The notes below the pieces were generated by a model. The model saw only the letters and a program-made list of their open reading frames with translations, searched no databases and was not told the DNA's origin. Position numbers and translations under genes: made by a program. Of a DNA stretch of 64,000 nt, positions 17,043 to 26,471 are shown piece after piece; positions within the stretch are counted from its first letter, which is position 1; each line of letters begins with the position of its first letter. This stretch comes from Opitutaceae bacterium (GTDB lineage: Bacteria; Verrucomicrobiota; Verrucomicrobiia; Opitutales; Opitutaceae). Location of the stretch: the NCBI GenBank assembly GCA_028284235.1, contig JANQSC010000013.1, positions 62,001-126,000 of the forward strand, given 5' to 3'.

Positions 17043-18740
17043 CTATGGATCGAATCTCAATCGGAGCGAGAATCGCGTCGCGTCTCGTTCCGCATTGGGG
17101 GCCGGGCTGAAGTCGTAGCTGCTGATCGCCTCGATGGCGCTTTTGGAAAACGCAGGGTGTGTCGATTCCATCGCTTCCACCCCATAGACACGCCCTTCCC
17201 GATCGACGAAGAACTCTACTCGCACCTCTCCAATAATGCCTTCCGCCTTAAGTTCGGCAGGGTACCTGGGCACAACAGCGTTTACCAGCTGGGGCACAGT
17301 CGGAGAACCATATTCACCATCACCCGTTTTCGATTTACCCTTAATTTTGACCTTTCGAAGATACGCTTCGTCGTTTTTCAGAAGGTGAGCCCTGATTATC
17401 GCCTTCAACTCTGGCTCGCCGGATTCGATTTCGGACAATGCGATGAAGCTCTTGTCGTGACGATTGGCCGCCGCGTCCTCCAACAGCTCTTTGATCCTCG
17501 CTTTGCTTTCCGCATCCGAAGCCGTAAAGCTCTCAAGCAAAGCCATCATAAATCTCACTTGGCTAATATTGGAACCCTCTTTTTCCAAGTGAATCGAAAC
17601 GAGTTCTTTCATCGAATCGCGAAACTCAGGATTCTCCAATTCACGAGCCCGAAGGTCGATCAATCGATTCAAAGCGAAAAACGAACCGAGCTCCGCGGCC
17701 GTTTCGTAGGCCGACTCCATTTTCTCAGTGTCTTGCATCGCTGTGTAGTAACGCCCCAAAGCGTTGATGCTGTTAAAGTCACCCGTATCTGACGCTTCGA
17801 GTAACCACTTCTCCATGTCGCCATAGGTAGCGAGTTGCTCGAGGGCCAATTTTCTGGCTTCCGCTTTGTCACCATTGGTTTGTTCCGCGAATTGACGCAG
17901 ATCTAACGCAACAAAGAGCAACGCAATGGCCGCCGCATCGTGCCCGGATGCCGCAGCCGTCTCCAAATAAGCCATACCCTTTTCCGTATCCGAATTCTCG
18001 AACAAACCGATTCGATTGCCCGTTCCCAACAAGAACGCCCCTTCCGGATCGCCTTCGTCCATCGCCTGCCGGAAATAGCTCTCAGCCAACGCGGCATCTT
18101 TAGGAACGCCCAGGCCCACGAGATACAGCCTCCCCAACTCGGCGAGGGCGCGGGCCTCGCCATCGGCCGCCGCTTCCTCGAAAAACTCTAGCGCTCGAGC
18201 GGAATCGTTGATCAAATCATCCCCGTACGCGAGAAACAGTCCCAAATCAAACACAACGCTGGAATCCCCACCCTCGAACAATCGCAGCAACTCGTCCAAC
18301 TCCAATCGAGGATCGTCCAGTTCCTCTAATTCGTACTTCTGGCGTATCCCTGACGCGAGCCGCTCAAAATCGAGAGGCCGATTGACGCTGAAAACTCCCT
18401 TTGAAGTCCAAGGCCTATCCTCCCCTTTCCAGTCATTCGCCTTTTGCTCCGCGGCGACCTCAATTCGCTCGACCGATTCATCATCCCGCTTGGCAAGGGC
18501 CTCGTTTTGTTCGACAGGCTCTCCAGCCTGCTCCGCAGAGTCCACCTCCCGGTCAACCACTGCAATCGAATCCGTACGCGACTCCTCGCTCGAGTGATCC
18601 TGAGCCGACCGAGCCGCCGCCTCCTGATTTGAATCCAAACGAGCCTCCCGCGGTTCACGTTCCCTCGAACAACCAAGAGAAAACAAAACGACGACACAAC
18701 AAACACCAATAGCTAGGATCCTAAGGGGCATGGACATCAA
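17043..18740 (-). CDS. Lipoprotein combining Sel1/TPR repeats with a C-terminal TonB domain
   Basis: A 565-residue protein. The N-terminus is a lipoprotein signal (VCCVVVLFSLGC), followed by a long charged, low-complexity linker to about residue 110. Sel1-like repeats follow (ALEFFEEAAADGEARALAELGRLYLVGLGV; GMAYLETAAASGHDAAAIAL). The last ~75 residues are a TonB C-terminal fold: YPAELKAEGIIGEVRVEFFVDREGRVYGVEAME, then SPAPNAERDATRFSLRLRFDP. The fold normally contacts TonB-dependent receptors, but here it is anchored by a lipid rather than by the usual N-terminal helix. It is probably an envelope adaptor; the partner is unknown. Confidence 0.82.
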   Translation of the reverse strand: MMSMPLRILAIGVCCVVVLFSLGCSREREPREARLDSNQEAAARSAQDHSSEESRTDSIAVVDREVDSAEQAGEPVEQNEALAKRDDESVERIEVAAEQKANDWKGEDRPWTSKGVFSVNRPLDFERLASGIRQKYELEELDDPRLELDELLRLFEGGDSSVVFDLGLFLAYGDDLINDSARALEFFEEAAADGEARALAELGRLYLVGLGVPKDAALAESYFRQAMDEGDPEGAFLLGTGNRIGLFENSDTEKGMAYLETAAASGHDAAAIALLFVALDLRQFAEQTNGDKAEARKLALEQLATYGDMEKWLLEASDTGDFNSINALGRYYTAMQDTEKMESAYETAAELGSFFALNRLIDLRARELENPEFRDSMKELVSIHLEKEGSNISQVRFMMALLESFTASDAESKARIKELLEDAAANRHDKSFIALSEIESGEPELKAIIRAHLLKNDEAYLRKVKIKGKSKTGDGEYGSPTVPQLVNAVVPRYPAELKAEGIIGEVRVEFFVDREGRVYGVEAMESTHPAFSKSAIEAISSYDFSPAPNAERDATRFSLRLRFDP

Positions 18741-18802
18741 TAAATTAAGATGAACCCGCCCAACATCAAGAACCGAGTTCGCAACACCTCACTACTCACC
18801 AT

Positions 18803-20203
18803 TCACTCTTCACTCCTTCCAGCGGCCTCTTCGCTGGACTCCAACATATCCCCTCGGATCTTGTCTATAAACGCATCGTCGTAGTCCGAAAGCGACTCAA
18901 GCGCCTGGAACGCTCCCTCAGGATCGTCTTTGACCCAACTCAACAAAATTGAACCCGTGGGCACTTCCCTCCTCTTCTGATTCTGAATCGTCTGAGCCAA
19001 CTCGAATCGAGAACGATGAGGCAAGTCTTGAGACCGCGTCAAAAATAGAGACGTTCTACGATCCCTTGTATCCGGATTCTCGATCAAGTCTATTAAACTC
19101 AACTCAGTCTCGTAGTCGTCTTTCGGCACACCACTGAACAAGCGTTCAACAAGCGGGTCCTTATCAATTTCCCCAGGGACTCGAGCCAGAAAATCCAATG
19201 CGTTCTCCAAGCCATTCTCTTTCCGTGCCCACTGCATCATGACGCCGTACAACAGCGCATCGCGGTCCGTATCCAAGCCGAGCACCCAGTCAGCCATTTC
19301 TTGAGGATGCGCTCTCGCTCTTTCGGTAACGTACCCGCGCGATGCCCGTTCGAAATTCGCCTCGGAATCGAGTTCATCGAAAAACGCCCATGCCGATTCT
19401 GTTTCCAAGTTTGCAAGTCCAATGCCTACTGAGTGATAGAACGAATACACAAGCTGGTAAACCTTCTCCTCTTCTAGAGTGTTCAAACCCACTCCCCAGA
19501 TGCGAATCTTGTCTAATTCGCCCTCTTGGGCTAGCTGCTTTCCAATTTCGGAAAAATTCGTGTTCCCGCCTGCATAGCCTCCGACAGGGAACGCATCGAG
19601 ATTGCCCTCCATCAATTCCAGCGCTGCTGCGGGATCTTCAACCGCAATCGCCTTAAAAGGAAAGCGCACGAGGTCTTGCCACCATTTCAGGCTATCGACA
19701 GTGTGTTCGTATTGTGTCTTTTCACCTCCCAATTTGAACGCAGTCTCCCGCACGGAATACGTATGACCTTCCCAATTTAGGTTCATCACGGAATCCGCTG
19801 CCCGATGCGGGTCGATCTCCGACCACCGCCTATAGAGGGACTTCAATACGATCGTCTGGCGTTTGCTTGCTTCGAGCTCCAACCAATCGCCAACCGCTTC
19901 TTCCACCGCTTTGCCATCCAATCGGTCTGCGTACTGGTCCGCCAAATACATGATCGATATATTATCTTCGACCTGTTTCAGTTCGCGGAGCATCTCCTCC
20001 GTCGCGACACTCCCAAAAACACCCGGGCGACGAGATTGGTCTGGAGAATTCTCCTTGGACCTGAATTCAGAATCGACTACCGATGGGCGGTCACCCGATT
20101 CTTCGACCTGACCGGAAGGAGCATCACGGGAAAGAGAGAGATAGACCAATGCCCCGGTCAGGACATTCGTCCCAACTACAAGCGCCACAATCCTCGTCTT
20201 CAC
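18803..20203 (-). CDS. Membrane-anchored helical-repeat hypothetical protein
   Basis: A 466-residue protein with an N-terminal signal anchor (IVALVVGTNVLTGALVYLSL) and a polar linker. The rest is helical with recurring DP.AA/DPEGAF motifs (DPHRAADSVMNL, DPAAALELMEG, DDPEGAFQALESL), the style of repeat seen in many verrucomicrobial and planctomycete secreted proteins. It is upstream of the Sel1-TonB lipoprotein on the same strand with about 60 bp between them, so they may share a transcript. Function unknown. Confidence 0.72.
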   Translation of the reverse strand: MKTRIVALVVGTNVLTGALVYLSLSRDAPSGQVEESGDRPSVVDSEFRSKENSPDQSRRPGVFGSVATEEMLRELKQVEDNISIMYLADQYADRLDGKAVEEAVGDWLELEASKRQTIVLKSLYRRWSEIDPHRAADSVMNLNWEGHTYSVRETAFKLGGEKTQYEHTVDSLKWWQDLVRFPFKAIAVEDPAAALELMEGNLDAFPVGGYAGGNTNFSEIGKQLAQEGELDKIRIWGVGLNTLEEEKVYQLVYSFYHSVGIGLANLETESAWAFFDELDSEANFERASRGYVTERARAHPQEMADWVLGLDTDRDALLYGVMMQWARKENGLENALDFLARVPGEIDKDPLVERLFSGVPKDDYETELSLIDLIENPDTRDRRTSLFLTRSQDLPHRSRFELAQTIQNQKRREVPTGSILLSWVKDDPEGAFQALESLSDYDDAFIDKIRGDMLESSEEAAGRSEE

Positions 20204-20317
20204 ACCTTGATTCCATCCCCGACAAGTCGACCAAGCAAGCTCTAAGAACTGGGAATTGGGGCAATGGGTCTGCTAAAATTTCAGTACTCAAAATCCAAGT
20301 TCTTACAACTCACAAAC

Positions 20318-20583
20318 CCTACGACCGCCTCGCGGAATCCCGAACGAGGATCAAAGGCCACCTGGGCATGAACTATTTTCTAACCTCGACTCGCCAGCAG
20401 TTCGATTCTCCCGCATTCGCTCCTCTCGTGATGAATCAGGTCGAATCATCAAAGACTAGCCCCAAGAAGCCATCGCCTTGGACCTCTTAACCCTGGCTCA
20501 CCTGAATCAGCAGATTCATCTCAGCACTTGTTAGATCTCGTCGGTTCTCATCGAACTCCAAATATTCGACGAAGAGTCTGGCT
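20318..20583 (+). pseudogene. Decayed relative of the small gene at 5062 (copy 3)
   Basis: Bases 20318-20360 encode YDRLAESRTRIKGHLGM, matching the intact copy's DRFAEARTKIEGHLDM. After a frame change the segment 20458-20560 reads CPQEAIALDLLTLAHLNQQI and ISSVLIELQ, matching CPEETIALDPFALAQLNQEV and ISSVLSDLK, with an in-frame stop between them. It is a full-length but broken copy. The rest of the 20204-20785 gap is A+T-rich with no gene that I can support. Confidence 0.65.
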
Positions 20584-20785
20584 AATCGGCTAGTCAACTG
20601 AAATTTGAGCTCCGTACACATATACCTCCAACATATATATTTAGAAATAGACTACCTGTTGAAAAATCTTTTTACTCCGATTTAATGACCAAGATACATT
20701 TTGTGATTTGATTGAAATACACTTAGGAAAATATGCGTAAAACACGACTTCGAATAGAACTATACATCCTACCCACTAATTCAGT

Positions 20786-21565
20786 TCAACCTCTTCGTGC
20801 GATGTTTTCTCTTATATCCGAATATTTATCCCACAGTTCATCGATCTCTTTTTGACTTCGACTTCTCCCGAAGGTGCGAAGTAAAGCCGCTAAAGCCAAT
20901 ACTCCAAGCGAGCCACCACCTCCAACTAGTCCAATGAGCTGCTCATCACTCATTCCTTTCAGGCTGTCTATTTGATCCTGCGGCAATCCCTTACTCTCTG
21001 CCTCTTTTAAGATCTCTCTCCTGAAGTCTTGTTTCTCCGTATCACTCAATTTAACAACACTCGATAACTCTGTTAAAAGCTCATCCCTAACTTCATCCTT
21101 GGCCTTTGAAACATCGTCTTCTATTTCTTTTAGCCGATCTTGAAACTCCACCGTAAGTGAAGGTTTTTTAGAAATGAGGTACTTATCAAAAGAACCACTA
21201 ATTGCACTCCCAAGTAATGTGCCCGCAAAACTTCCTCCTGCAGCCCCAGCGAGACCCGTGGCTGTATCAAAAATTTCCTCCATGAGTTCCTCATTCAATT
21301 TATTAGTCTCATCTATATCCCGACGCATTTGCTCTTGCCGATCCTCCATCTCCCTTTTCAACTCAGCTATTCTAATTTCTGAATCTGTCTTATTTTGAGA
21401 TATGGAAAGCTCCAAACTGCTGATAGCCTGTGAAATACCATCTGTCGACAGTATTTGTTTTTCATCAAGACTAAGACGTTTACTACTCGGATGAATTATG
21501 CTTTGACATCCACTAAAAAGAGAAATCGCAACCAGTAGTCCGGTCATTCTTAATGTTGTTTTCAT
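20786..21565 (-). CDS. Coiled-coil lipoprotein with glycine-rich membrane-like segment
   Basis: The start at 21565 (MKTTLRM) gives a short lipoprotein signal with lipobox LFSGC. Residues 45-105 form a strong heptad coiled coil (IAELKREMEDRQEQMRRDIDETNKLNEELMEEI, in part). Two small-residue-rich hydrophobic stretches follow: ATGLAGAAGGSFAGTLLGSA and LIGLVGGGGSLGVLALAALL. Both could insert in or associate with membranes. The C-terminus is charged. An upstream TTG at 21583 is an alternative start. No family is recognised. The DNA around it is more A+T-rich than the flanks. Confidence 0.68.
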   Translation of the reverse strand: MKTTLRMTGLLVAISLFSGCQSIIHPSSKRLSLDEKQILSTDGISQAISSLELSISQNKTDSEIRIAELKREMEDRQEQMRRDIDETNKLNEELMEEIFDTATGLAGAAGGSFAGTLLGSAISGSFDKYLISKKPSLTVEFQDRLKEIEDDVSKAKDEVRDELLTELSSVVKLSDTEKQDFRREILKEAESKGLPQDQIDSLKGMSDEQLIGLVGGGGSLGVLALAALLRTFGRSRSQKEIDELWDKYSDIRENIARRG

Positions 21566-21764
21566 ATTCTTAATTCTTTCCAATTTTTAATTTGAAATAT
21601 AAAACCATATTTAATCAAAATAGACATTAAGGATCCAACAATCGAAGTTATACGCAAAAAAACTCACAATTTTTCCAGTACAAACTGAAAACCAAATAAG
21701 CGTAGTCACGCTTAGCATCACTAAATGTATTTTCAATACTTTATATCACAACAATTCTCAGACG

Positions 21765-21801
21765 ATACCCCACACTTTACGTATTTTCATAAAAAAACGT
21801 C
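21765..21801 (+). repeat. 37-bp dispersed repeat, copy A
   Basis: ATACCCCACACTTTACGTAT and the following A/T-rich half match the copies at 25069-25105 and 61415-61451. It lies in the 398-bp gap 21584-21981, which otherwise holds no gene that I can support. Confidence 0.55.
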
Positions 21802-21981
21802 ACTACAGTTAGAAAACACTGCCACTCGAATCGAAAAACCTAAGCGCTCATTCTCGAAATTCTATGTGTAAAGCTCCCTAAATCGACCCACTTCTTCTCC
21901 AAATATTAATGCGCCTGTTTGATTTGGCACCAAAATTCCCAATCAACGACTGAATCGCCTTGGAACAGATACCGGCGACTG

Positions 21982-23034
21982 TCAGCTTGTTTGCCAAACC
22001 TCCACGAGAAAGTTTGTATACGGATCCTCGGAGATCTCTCGCAAAGTCAAAAGGAGCGCATTTTCCTCTATTTCAAGTGATCGGGCGAGAAGAGTGAGCG
22101 TCTCGCTCGCCCCGGAGGGCGCTTGTTCCCCGTCTATACCATTGACGAAATTCCAAACCTCCTGAGCTCCACGTATCGAGTAGACTCTCATTTTTGGAAG
22201 TGACTCTTCGAAGTATAACCACGCTAATGCCTGGCTAACGCAGTCAGCTACGAAACTGAAGCTATAATTAGACCTCATAGTCAAATCTATCGGGTCACAG
22301 TAAGCCAACTGAACAACACTAGATATCCCCTCGTCAACGAAGCGTTCGGATACTTGAGAATCAATGCCTTGGAGCATCTCCAAGTCTCCTTTCCTCGAGG
22401 CACTCACATCGATTTTTGACTGCTGTTTAAACAACCTTCGAATGATTGTAAACAAAGTAGAGGTCGGGAAAGCGCCAAGAAAAAAGGCCAATGGTGCACC
22501 CATTTCATCAGAGAAAACTTCGGCTACAGCCGTTCCCATTGGAATCGATATAATCAATCGAAACGTCATCCAATTGATGTGAACTGGGGCCAGATCAAAA
22601 CGTCGGGCTCGACCAATTACATCGTTTACAGCCCACATATAACCCCCAGCAAGGGCGGCAATAGAAACCACCGGTAACCGTAAGATTGAGTCGCTGGTTG
22701 CATCGAGAAGACGCAAAACCTCGCTAACAGCTAATATCAGAAGCAAACTCGCGGAGAGCGTCAACAAGACGAGCGGGACGATGTACATCCGGCGACCAAA
22801 TCGGCGAGTATAACACTTCTCAAACGCCGGAAGATCTCGCTCTTCCCCTGAATCGTTACCGAAAAACTGATCGAGATAAATTTTGGCCCCTGTTTTCGAA
22901 ATCGAGTTAACGATTTCCCGTTTTCTAGCCAGCCAACCAGAAACCAAGAAAACAAGAATAGGAGCGACGAGAAATAATACGAGGACGGCGACAAATCCCC
23001 ACATAATGGAAGAAGCTTGCTCGAATTGGTCCAC
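21982..23034 (-). CDS. Multi-pass membrane protein, partner of the protease-hydrolase fusion
   Basis: A 350-residue protein with about five hydrophobic segments: residues 12-34, 80-105 (IVPLVLLTLSASLLLILAV), 118-137, 155-172 and 178-195. The cytosolic C-terminal half (from ~205) is helical, with a region ERFVDEGISSVVQLAYCDPIDL that resembles the helix-hairpin type used for protein or DNA contacts, and no catalytic motif. It starts 53 bp after the stop of the papain-hydrolase gene on the same strand, so an operon is likely. No family is recognised. Possibly the membrane anchor or substrate of the upstream enzyme; this is inference. Confidence 0.72.
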   Translation of the reverse strand: MDQFEQASSIMWGFVAVLVLFLVAPILVFLVSGWLARKREIVNSISKTGAKIYLDQFFGNDSGEERDLPAFEKCYTRRFGRRMYIVPLVLLTLSASLLLILAVSEVLRLLDATSDSILRLPVVSIAALAGGYMWAVNDVIGRARRFDLAPVHINWMTFRLIISIPMGTAVAEVFSDEMGAPLAFFLGAFPTSTLFTIIRRLFKQQSKIDVSASRKGDLEMLQGIDSQVSERFVDEGISSVVQLAYCDPIDLTMRSNYSFSFVADCVSQALAWLYFEESLPKMRVYSIRGAQEVWNFVNGIDGEQAPSGASETLTLLARSLEIEENALLLTLREISEDPYTNFLVEVWQTS

Positions 23035-23087
23035 TGTTCAATTGGTTCTGAAATATTTCTATACGTTCTCTGCTGGCACAATCATCA

Positions 23088-24965
23088 TCAATAGCCTCGC
23101 ATTTCGCTATTGATAAAAGGTTTACTCGGCTGTTTATTTACTATTCGTTTTAGCAAGGAGTTCATAGTGAAGACGTCATTGTCGAATCCACCGTGAGTAG
23201 TGCTCCGAGATATGCCATCTCTGCCATTCGAATAGATTAGATTTAGCCCATCAATCTCGGCAAGATTCTTAGAATATTCTTGCATACCCAAGATCGGCTT
23301 CCCCCTCGTTCGTTCAAGCGCATTCGATACCAAACACAGAAGCGACTTGCGATACGCTCTTATCACGTTGTCGCTTAATTCCAACTTCTCTGTTAAGTTG
23401 TAGATATCGAGGATAGGCAATCGCACTCCCTTGCCACTTAGGCTTAGACGTTTTTCGTAGTGGGTTTTATAAAAGTCAATAGTACACGCAGGAGCGAACA
23501 ACGTGCAACTTGAAATCAGGTTCTTTTGCTTCAATGTATCTAGTGCATCTAGCAAGTGCCCGATCAAGACTCCTCCCGTACTGTGGCCAGCAAGATGGAT
23601 CTTGATGTCAGTGTCTTTTATCTTGTCCACAATGGACTTAAGTGCGGCTAGACCGTCCGGGGTCCCAGGTTTCAGAACGTCGAAAGGAAGAAACGCATCT
23701 CGCTTCATTTCATCCCAGAGCGGTGTCACTGGTTTTCGAACTGCATCTTCAATGAGGGTGTCTGTTCGTTCCGTAACTTGGTTTTTTATCCAATCCAGAA
23801 ATCCTTCGGCTCTAGAATTCGCACCACGATACGCTCTAAGGATCACATCCTTCACCTCCTCCGCCAATCCTGTATCGTACATGATATGAATCGGATATAT
23901 CTTATTGCGCTTAAAACCGTTTTTTAGTGCAGCGATACGATTTGCAGACGCCTTAGGACTGTTTAGTCCACCGTGAACAAAGATCAGAATGTGTTTGTAC
24001 CAGTCAGATTTATCTTTAATCAGAGCAGCAGTTTGCTGAATGTCAGCAGAAGTAGTCCAATAGTTGCCTCGCTTGTGATACGCGCCATCATCAAAATGGA
24101 TAAAGTGACCTGCAATTTCGTGACGCTTGGGGGCTCGTTTAAATAGATGGGATTCTTCGGTCACTCGACTCCTCACTGCCTCCTTTCCAAATATCGTTGG
24201 AGTCGGTATCCCTAACCGAAACACCCATCCGTCGGAAATATTCTCCTGCCAATCCTCATAACTCCAAATGGCGTAACCTGAATTTCCCCAAGTTTCGCTC
24301 CACGAGTTCTGAACAATGAAACCCTCAGCATTATAACCGACGATAGCAAAAGCATGACCGCCAGCCGAATCAGAATTTGACTGGATTTTCGGTATACCAC
24401 GACTACTGCTCTTCAGATCAAACCAACCAGCATGCACCTGTGCAGAAACGTAGATTGCTTCTACTTCGTTCAGAGCAGAATGGTAATCGAGGACATTCGC
24501 TTCCAATCGGTAGTAGGCACCTACTGGATTGTTTCGGGCGGAAATAGCGCGACTAATCGTCAGTCGGCCCGGTTTGTTAGCAACGTACCCCCACTCGCTT
24601 TCACTGCATACACCCATGTTCTTCCAACCTTTGATCGCCCCCCGACAACTTGAGCCTTCATAATCCTCTCCCGGCCATTCATCGTGCTTCTGAGCCATTT
24701 CATAAAGCATCCGCGGGCTGGCATCGAAGGATTGACCGCGTTTCATATTTAGCAGATTGATTACTGCAGCAAGTGCGAATCCAGTACACGCACCCTCGGA
24801 TCCTTGGTCTAGGACCTGTCCACCACGATTATCTACGCTAGCTGCAAGCTGCTTAAGCGAAGGTTGATATATACGGTCTCGAAGGTCTGGAGTATCCGGT
24901 CGTACGTTCAAAACACGACGACGCCCACCGACAGTCACATTGTTAATCCGTTTTATCTTTGCCAT
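23088..24965 (-). CDS. Papain-family (C1A) cysteine protease fused to an alpha/beta-hydrolase
   Basis: The start at 24965 (MAKIKRINNV) is preferred over 25004 because the family-like N-terminus RRRVLNVRPDTPDLRDR begins right after it. Residues 45-255 are a papain fold: nucleophile C60 in DQGSEGACTGFALA, H204 in SAGGHAFAIVGYN, N220 in VQNSWSETWGNSGYAIW. Residues 320-625 are an alpha/beta-hydrolase: oxyanion region FVHGGLNSP at 329, nucleophile elbow GHSTGG with S462, and a candidate triad histidine at 591 (THGGFDND). There is no signal peptide, so it appears cytosolic. Both active sites look intact. A membrane protein gene follows in the operon, and two LuxR-type regulators are divergent. Confidence 0.85.
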   Translation of the reverse strand: MAKIKRINNVTVGGRRRVLNVRPDTPDLRDRIYQPSLKQLAASVDNRGGQVLDQGSEGACTGFALAAVINLLNMKRGQSFDASPRMLYEMAQKHDEWPGEDYEGSSCRGAIKGWKNMGVCSESEWGYVANKPGRLTISRAISARNNPVGAYYRLEANVLDYHSALNEVEAIYVSAQVHAGWFDLKSSSRGIPKIQSNSDSAGGHAFAIVGYNAEGFIVQNSWSETWGNSGYAIWSYEDWQENISDGWVFRLGIPTPTIFGKEAVRSRVTEESHLFKRAPKRHEIAGHFIHFDDGAYHKRGNYWTTSADIQQTAALIKDKSDWYKHILIFVHGGLNSPKASANRIAALKNGFKRNKIYPIHIMYDTGLAEEVKDVILRAYRGANSRAEGFLDWIKNQVTERTDTLIEDAVRKPVTPLWDEMKRDAFLPFDVLKPGTPDGLAALKSIVDKIKDTDIKIHLAGHSTGGVLIGHLLDALDTLKQKNLISSCTLFAPACTIDFYKTHYEKRLSLSGKGVRLPILDIYNLTEKLELSDNVIRAYRKSLLCLVSNALERTRGKPILGMQEYSKNLAEIDGLNLIYSNGRDGISRSTTHGGFDNDVFTMNSLLKRIVNKQPSKPFINSEMRGY

Positions 24966-25068
24966 ATTAGACGGAGAGTAGGTCGACCACGCTCTGGAGC
25001 ACAACGAACGCGATCCATAAATGAAGCGTAAGTATCGCCGCTAGCGTAACGCAGAGCTGGACTGCGAC

Positions 25069-25105
25069 ACACCCCACAGTTTACGTATTTTTAGTAAAAA
25101 GGTGT
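25069..25105 (+). repeat. 37-bp dispersed repeat, copy B
   Basis: ACACCCCACAGTTTACGTAT followed by an A/T-rich half ending AAAAAGGTGT. It lies in the divergent promoter region between the protease-hydrolase gene and the first LuxR-type gene. Confidence 0.6.
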
Positions 25106-25160
25106 TGATGGAGCCTAGTCCTACCCTTAAAAAGGGTACAGAATCGATGTTACCCCCTCT

Positions 25161-25913
25161 GTGAACTTACCCTACGTAAAACGTTCGAATCCAATCTGTA
25201 TGGGCGAACTGTCGGAAGAATTTGCGACAATCCGCAATTGGGGCGACTTAGTAGATTGCTGTCTATCAACGGTTTGCAGGTTCGTGAAGAGTAACCGACT
25301 TATTTGGATTGAGTGGAGCCGTGTATTCGGTACCCCAAAACGGCTGTACTCCGTTTCATGTTCCAGCCGGTGCAATACTTGTTGCGGCACAAATCAATCC
25401 TCCGTTTGGGAAGACTACATACCGATATCCCGGTTCATCTGGAATTGGGAACAAGATAATCCCGTTCGCAGACGATCCCGCAATCATGAGCCTGCGTTCG
25501 AACAAGTTTCCTATCGCTTTGCCTCAACGTCTTTCGCTGAATTGATCCTCTCTGCGGATACACGAAACCCCAACGAGCTTGATCGAATAGCGCATACCCT
25601 CAAAATCGTAGGCGATGCCGTGGCACCCTTTGCAGTTGCGTTGCACGAGAAGCGGGACACCAAAGACAAAACAGAGGCGATCTCCGCAATCTTGGAGCAG
25701 CGCTACGGGCTCCACAAATCGGATACACTGAGTTGTGGTGAACTTCAGCTTCTAAACGAATTGGCTACTGGGAAAAAAATCCGGGCGATTGCGCGCGGCG
25801 CAAATATTAGACGCGATACGGTTAGCCGCAAGCTCGCCAACGCTCGGGAAAAACTCGGATTGGGGAGCAACAAGGAACTCATGAGCGTCCTTCGTCCGCA
25901 TCAAGACGCATAG
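25161..25913 (+). CDS. LuxR-type HTH regulator, first of a pair
   Basis: A GTG start at 25161 gives 250 residues. Only the C-terminal ~60 residues are recognisable: LSCGELQLLNELATGKKIRAIARGANIRRDTVSRKLANAREKLGL is a GerE/LuxR helix-turn-helix (pattern shown in part). The preceding helical segment (DRIAHTLKIVGDAVAPFAVALHEKRD) looks like a linker helix. The first ~130 residues are unusually rich in Arg, Cys and Trp and may have been changed by frameshift, so the true N-terminus is uncertain. The next LuxR gene begins 5 bp after the stop. Confidence 0.62.
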   Translation: MNLPYVKRSNPICMGELSEEFATIRNWGDLVDCCLSTVCRFVKSNRLIWIEWSRVFGTPKRLYSVSCSSRCNTCCGTNQSSVWEDYIPISRFIWNWEQDNPVRRRSRNHEPAFEQVSYRFASTSFAELILSADTRNPNELDRIAHTLKIVGDAVAPFAVALHEKRDTKDKTEAISAILEQRYGLHKSDTLSCGELQLLNELATGKKIRAIARGANIRRDTVSRKLANAREKLGLGSNKELMSVLRPHQDA

Positions 25914-25917
25914 CACG

Positions 25918-26421
25918 ATGACACTCCCAACCATCAACGCTGACCTGCGGCGTCTCCAACCTGAGCTTCGCATTAGCTATAAAAAGGCATCCGAGAAACT
26001 AGTTTCGCTCTACACCCTACTCGATCAGCTCGGTTGGCTCATTGCGTCCGAGGATCCCAATCACGCGGATACATTCGCACTAAGGATGCGTACGCTGGCA
26101 AAATTTGGGAAAACGCATATTTCCCGCATCGAACTCGAAAACCGTATCCACGGATTGGACTCACGGAATTTCCTGTGCCGCTCGAAACACTTGATCATTT
26201 GGCGCGAATCCAAACCCGAACCGCAGAAAACCGACACAGCCAAAGGACTCACAAAACGGGAAAGCGAAGTCAAAGAGCTCCTTCTCTCCGGAATGGCCCT
26301 CCCCGCAATCGCGACCGACCTCGGCATCAGCCAACGCACTGTCGAGAAACACGTCGAGAACCTCTACCGAAAACTCGGCGTCCACTCCTACAACGAACTC
26401 GTCTTCGGCAAGTCGGAATAG
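25918..26421 (+). CDS. LuxR-type HTH regulator, second of a pair
   Basis: A 167-residue protein. Residues 108-162 are a clear LuxR/GerE domain: LTKRESEVKELLLSGMALPAIATDLGISQRTVEKHVENLYRKLGV (in part). The N-terminal 100 residues are helical with no recognised receiver or ligand-binding motif. It follows the previous LuxR gene with a 5-bp gap, so the two are co-transcribed. Both point away from the protease-hydrolase operon and could regulate it; there is no direct evidence. Confidence 0.78.
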   Translation: MTLPTINADLRRLQPELRISYKKASEKLVSLYTLLDQLGWLIASEDPNHADTFALRMRTLAKFGKTHISRIELENRIHGLDSRNFLCRSKHLIIWRESKPEPQKTDTAKGLTKRESEVKELLLSGMALPAIATDLGISQRTVEKHVENLYRKLGVHSYNELVFGKSE

Positions 26422-26471
26422 AAGCATCCATTGCATTCGCCTTGGTTCCGCTTCGAGCATAGCTGCTATAT

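Noticed and set aside
26034..26462. Plus-strand frame of 142 codons overlapping the second LuxR gene
   Set aside because: It is Arg/Pro-rich out-of-frame sequence; the LuxR domain in the other frame is unmistakable.
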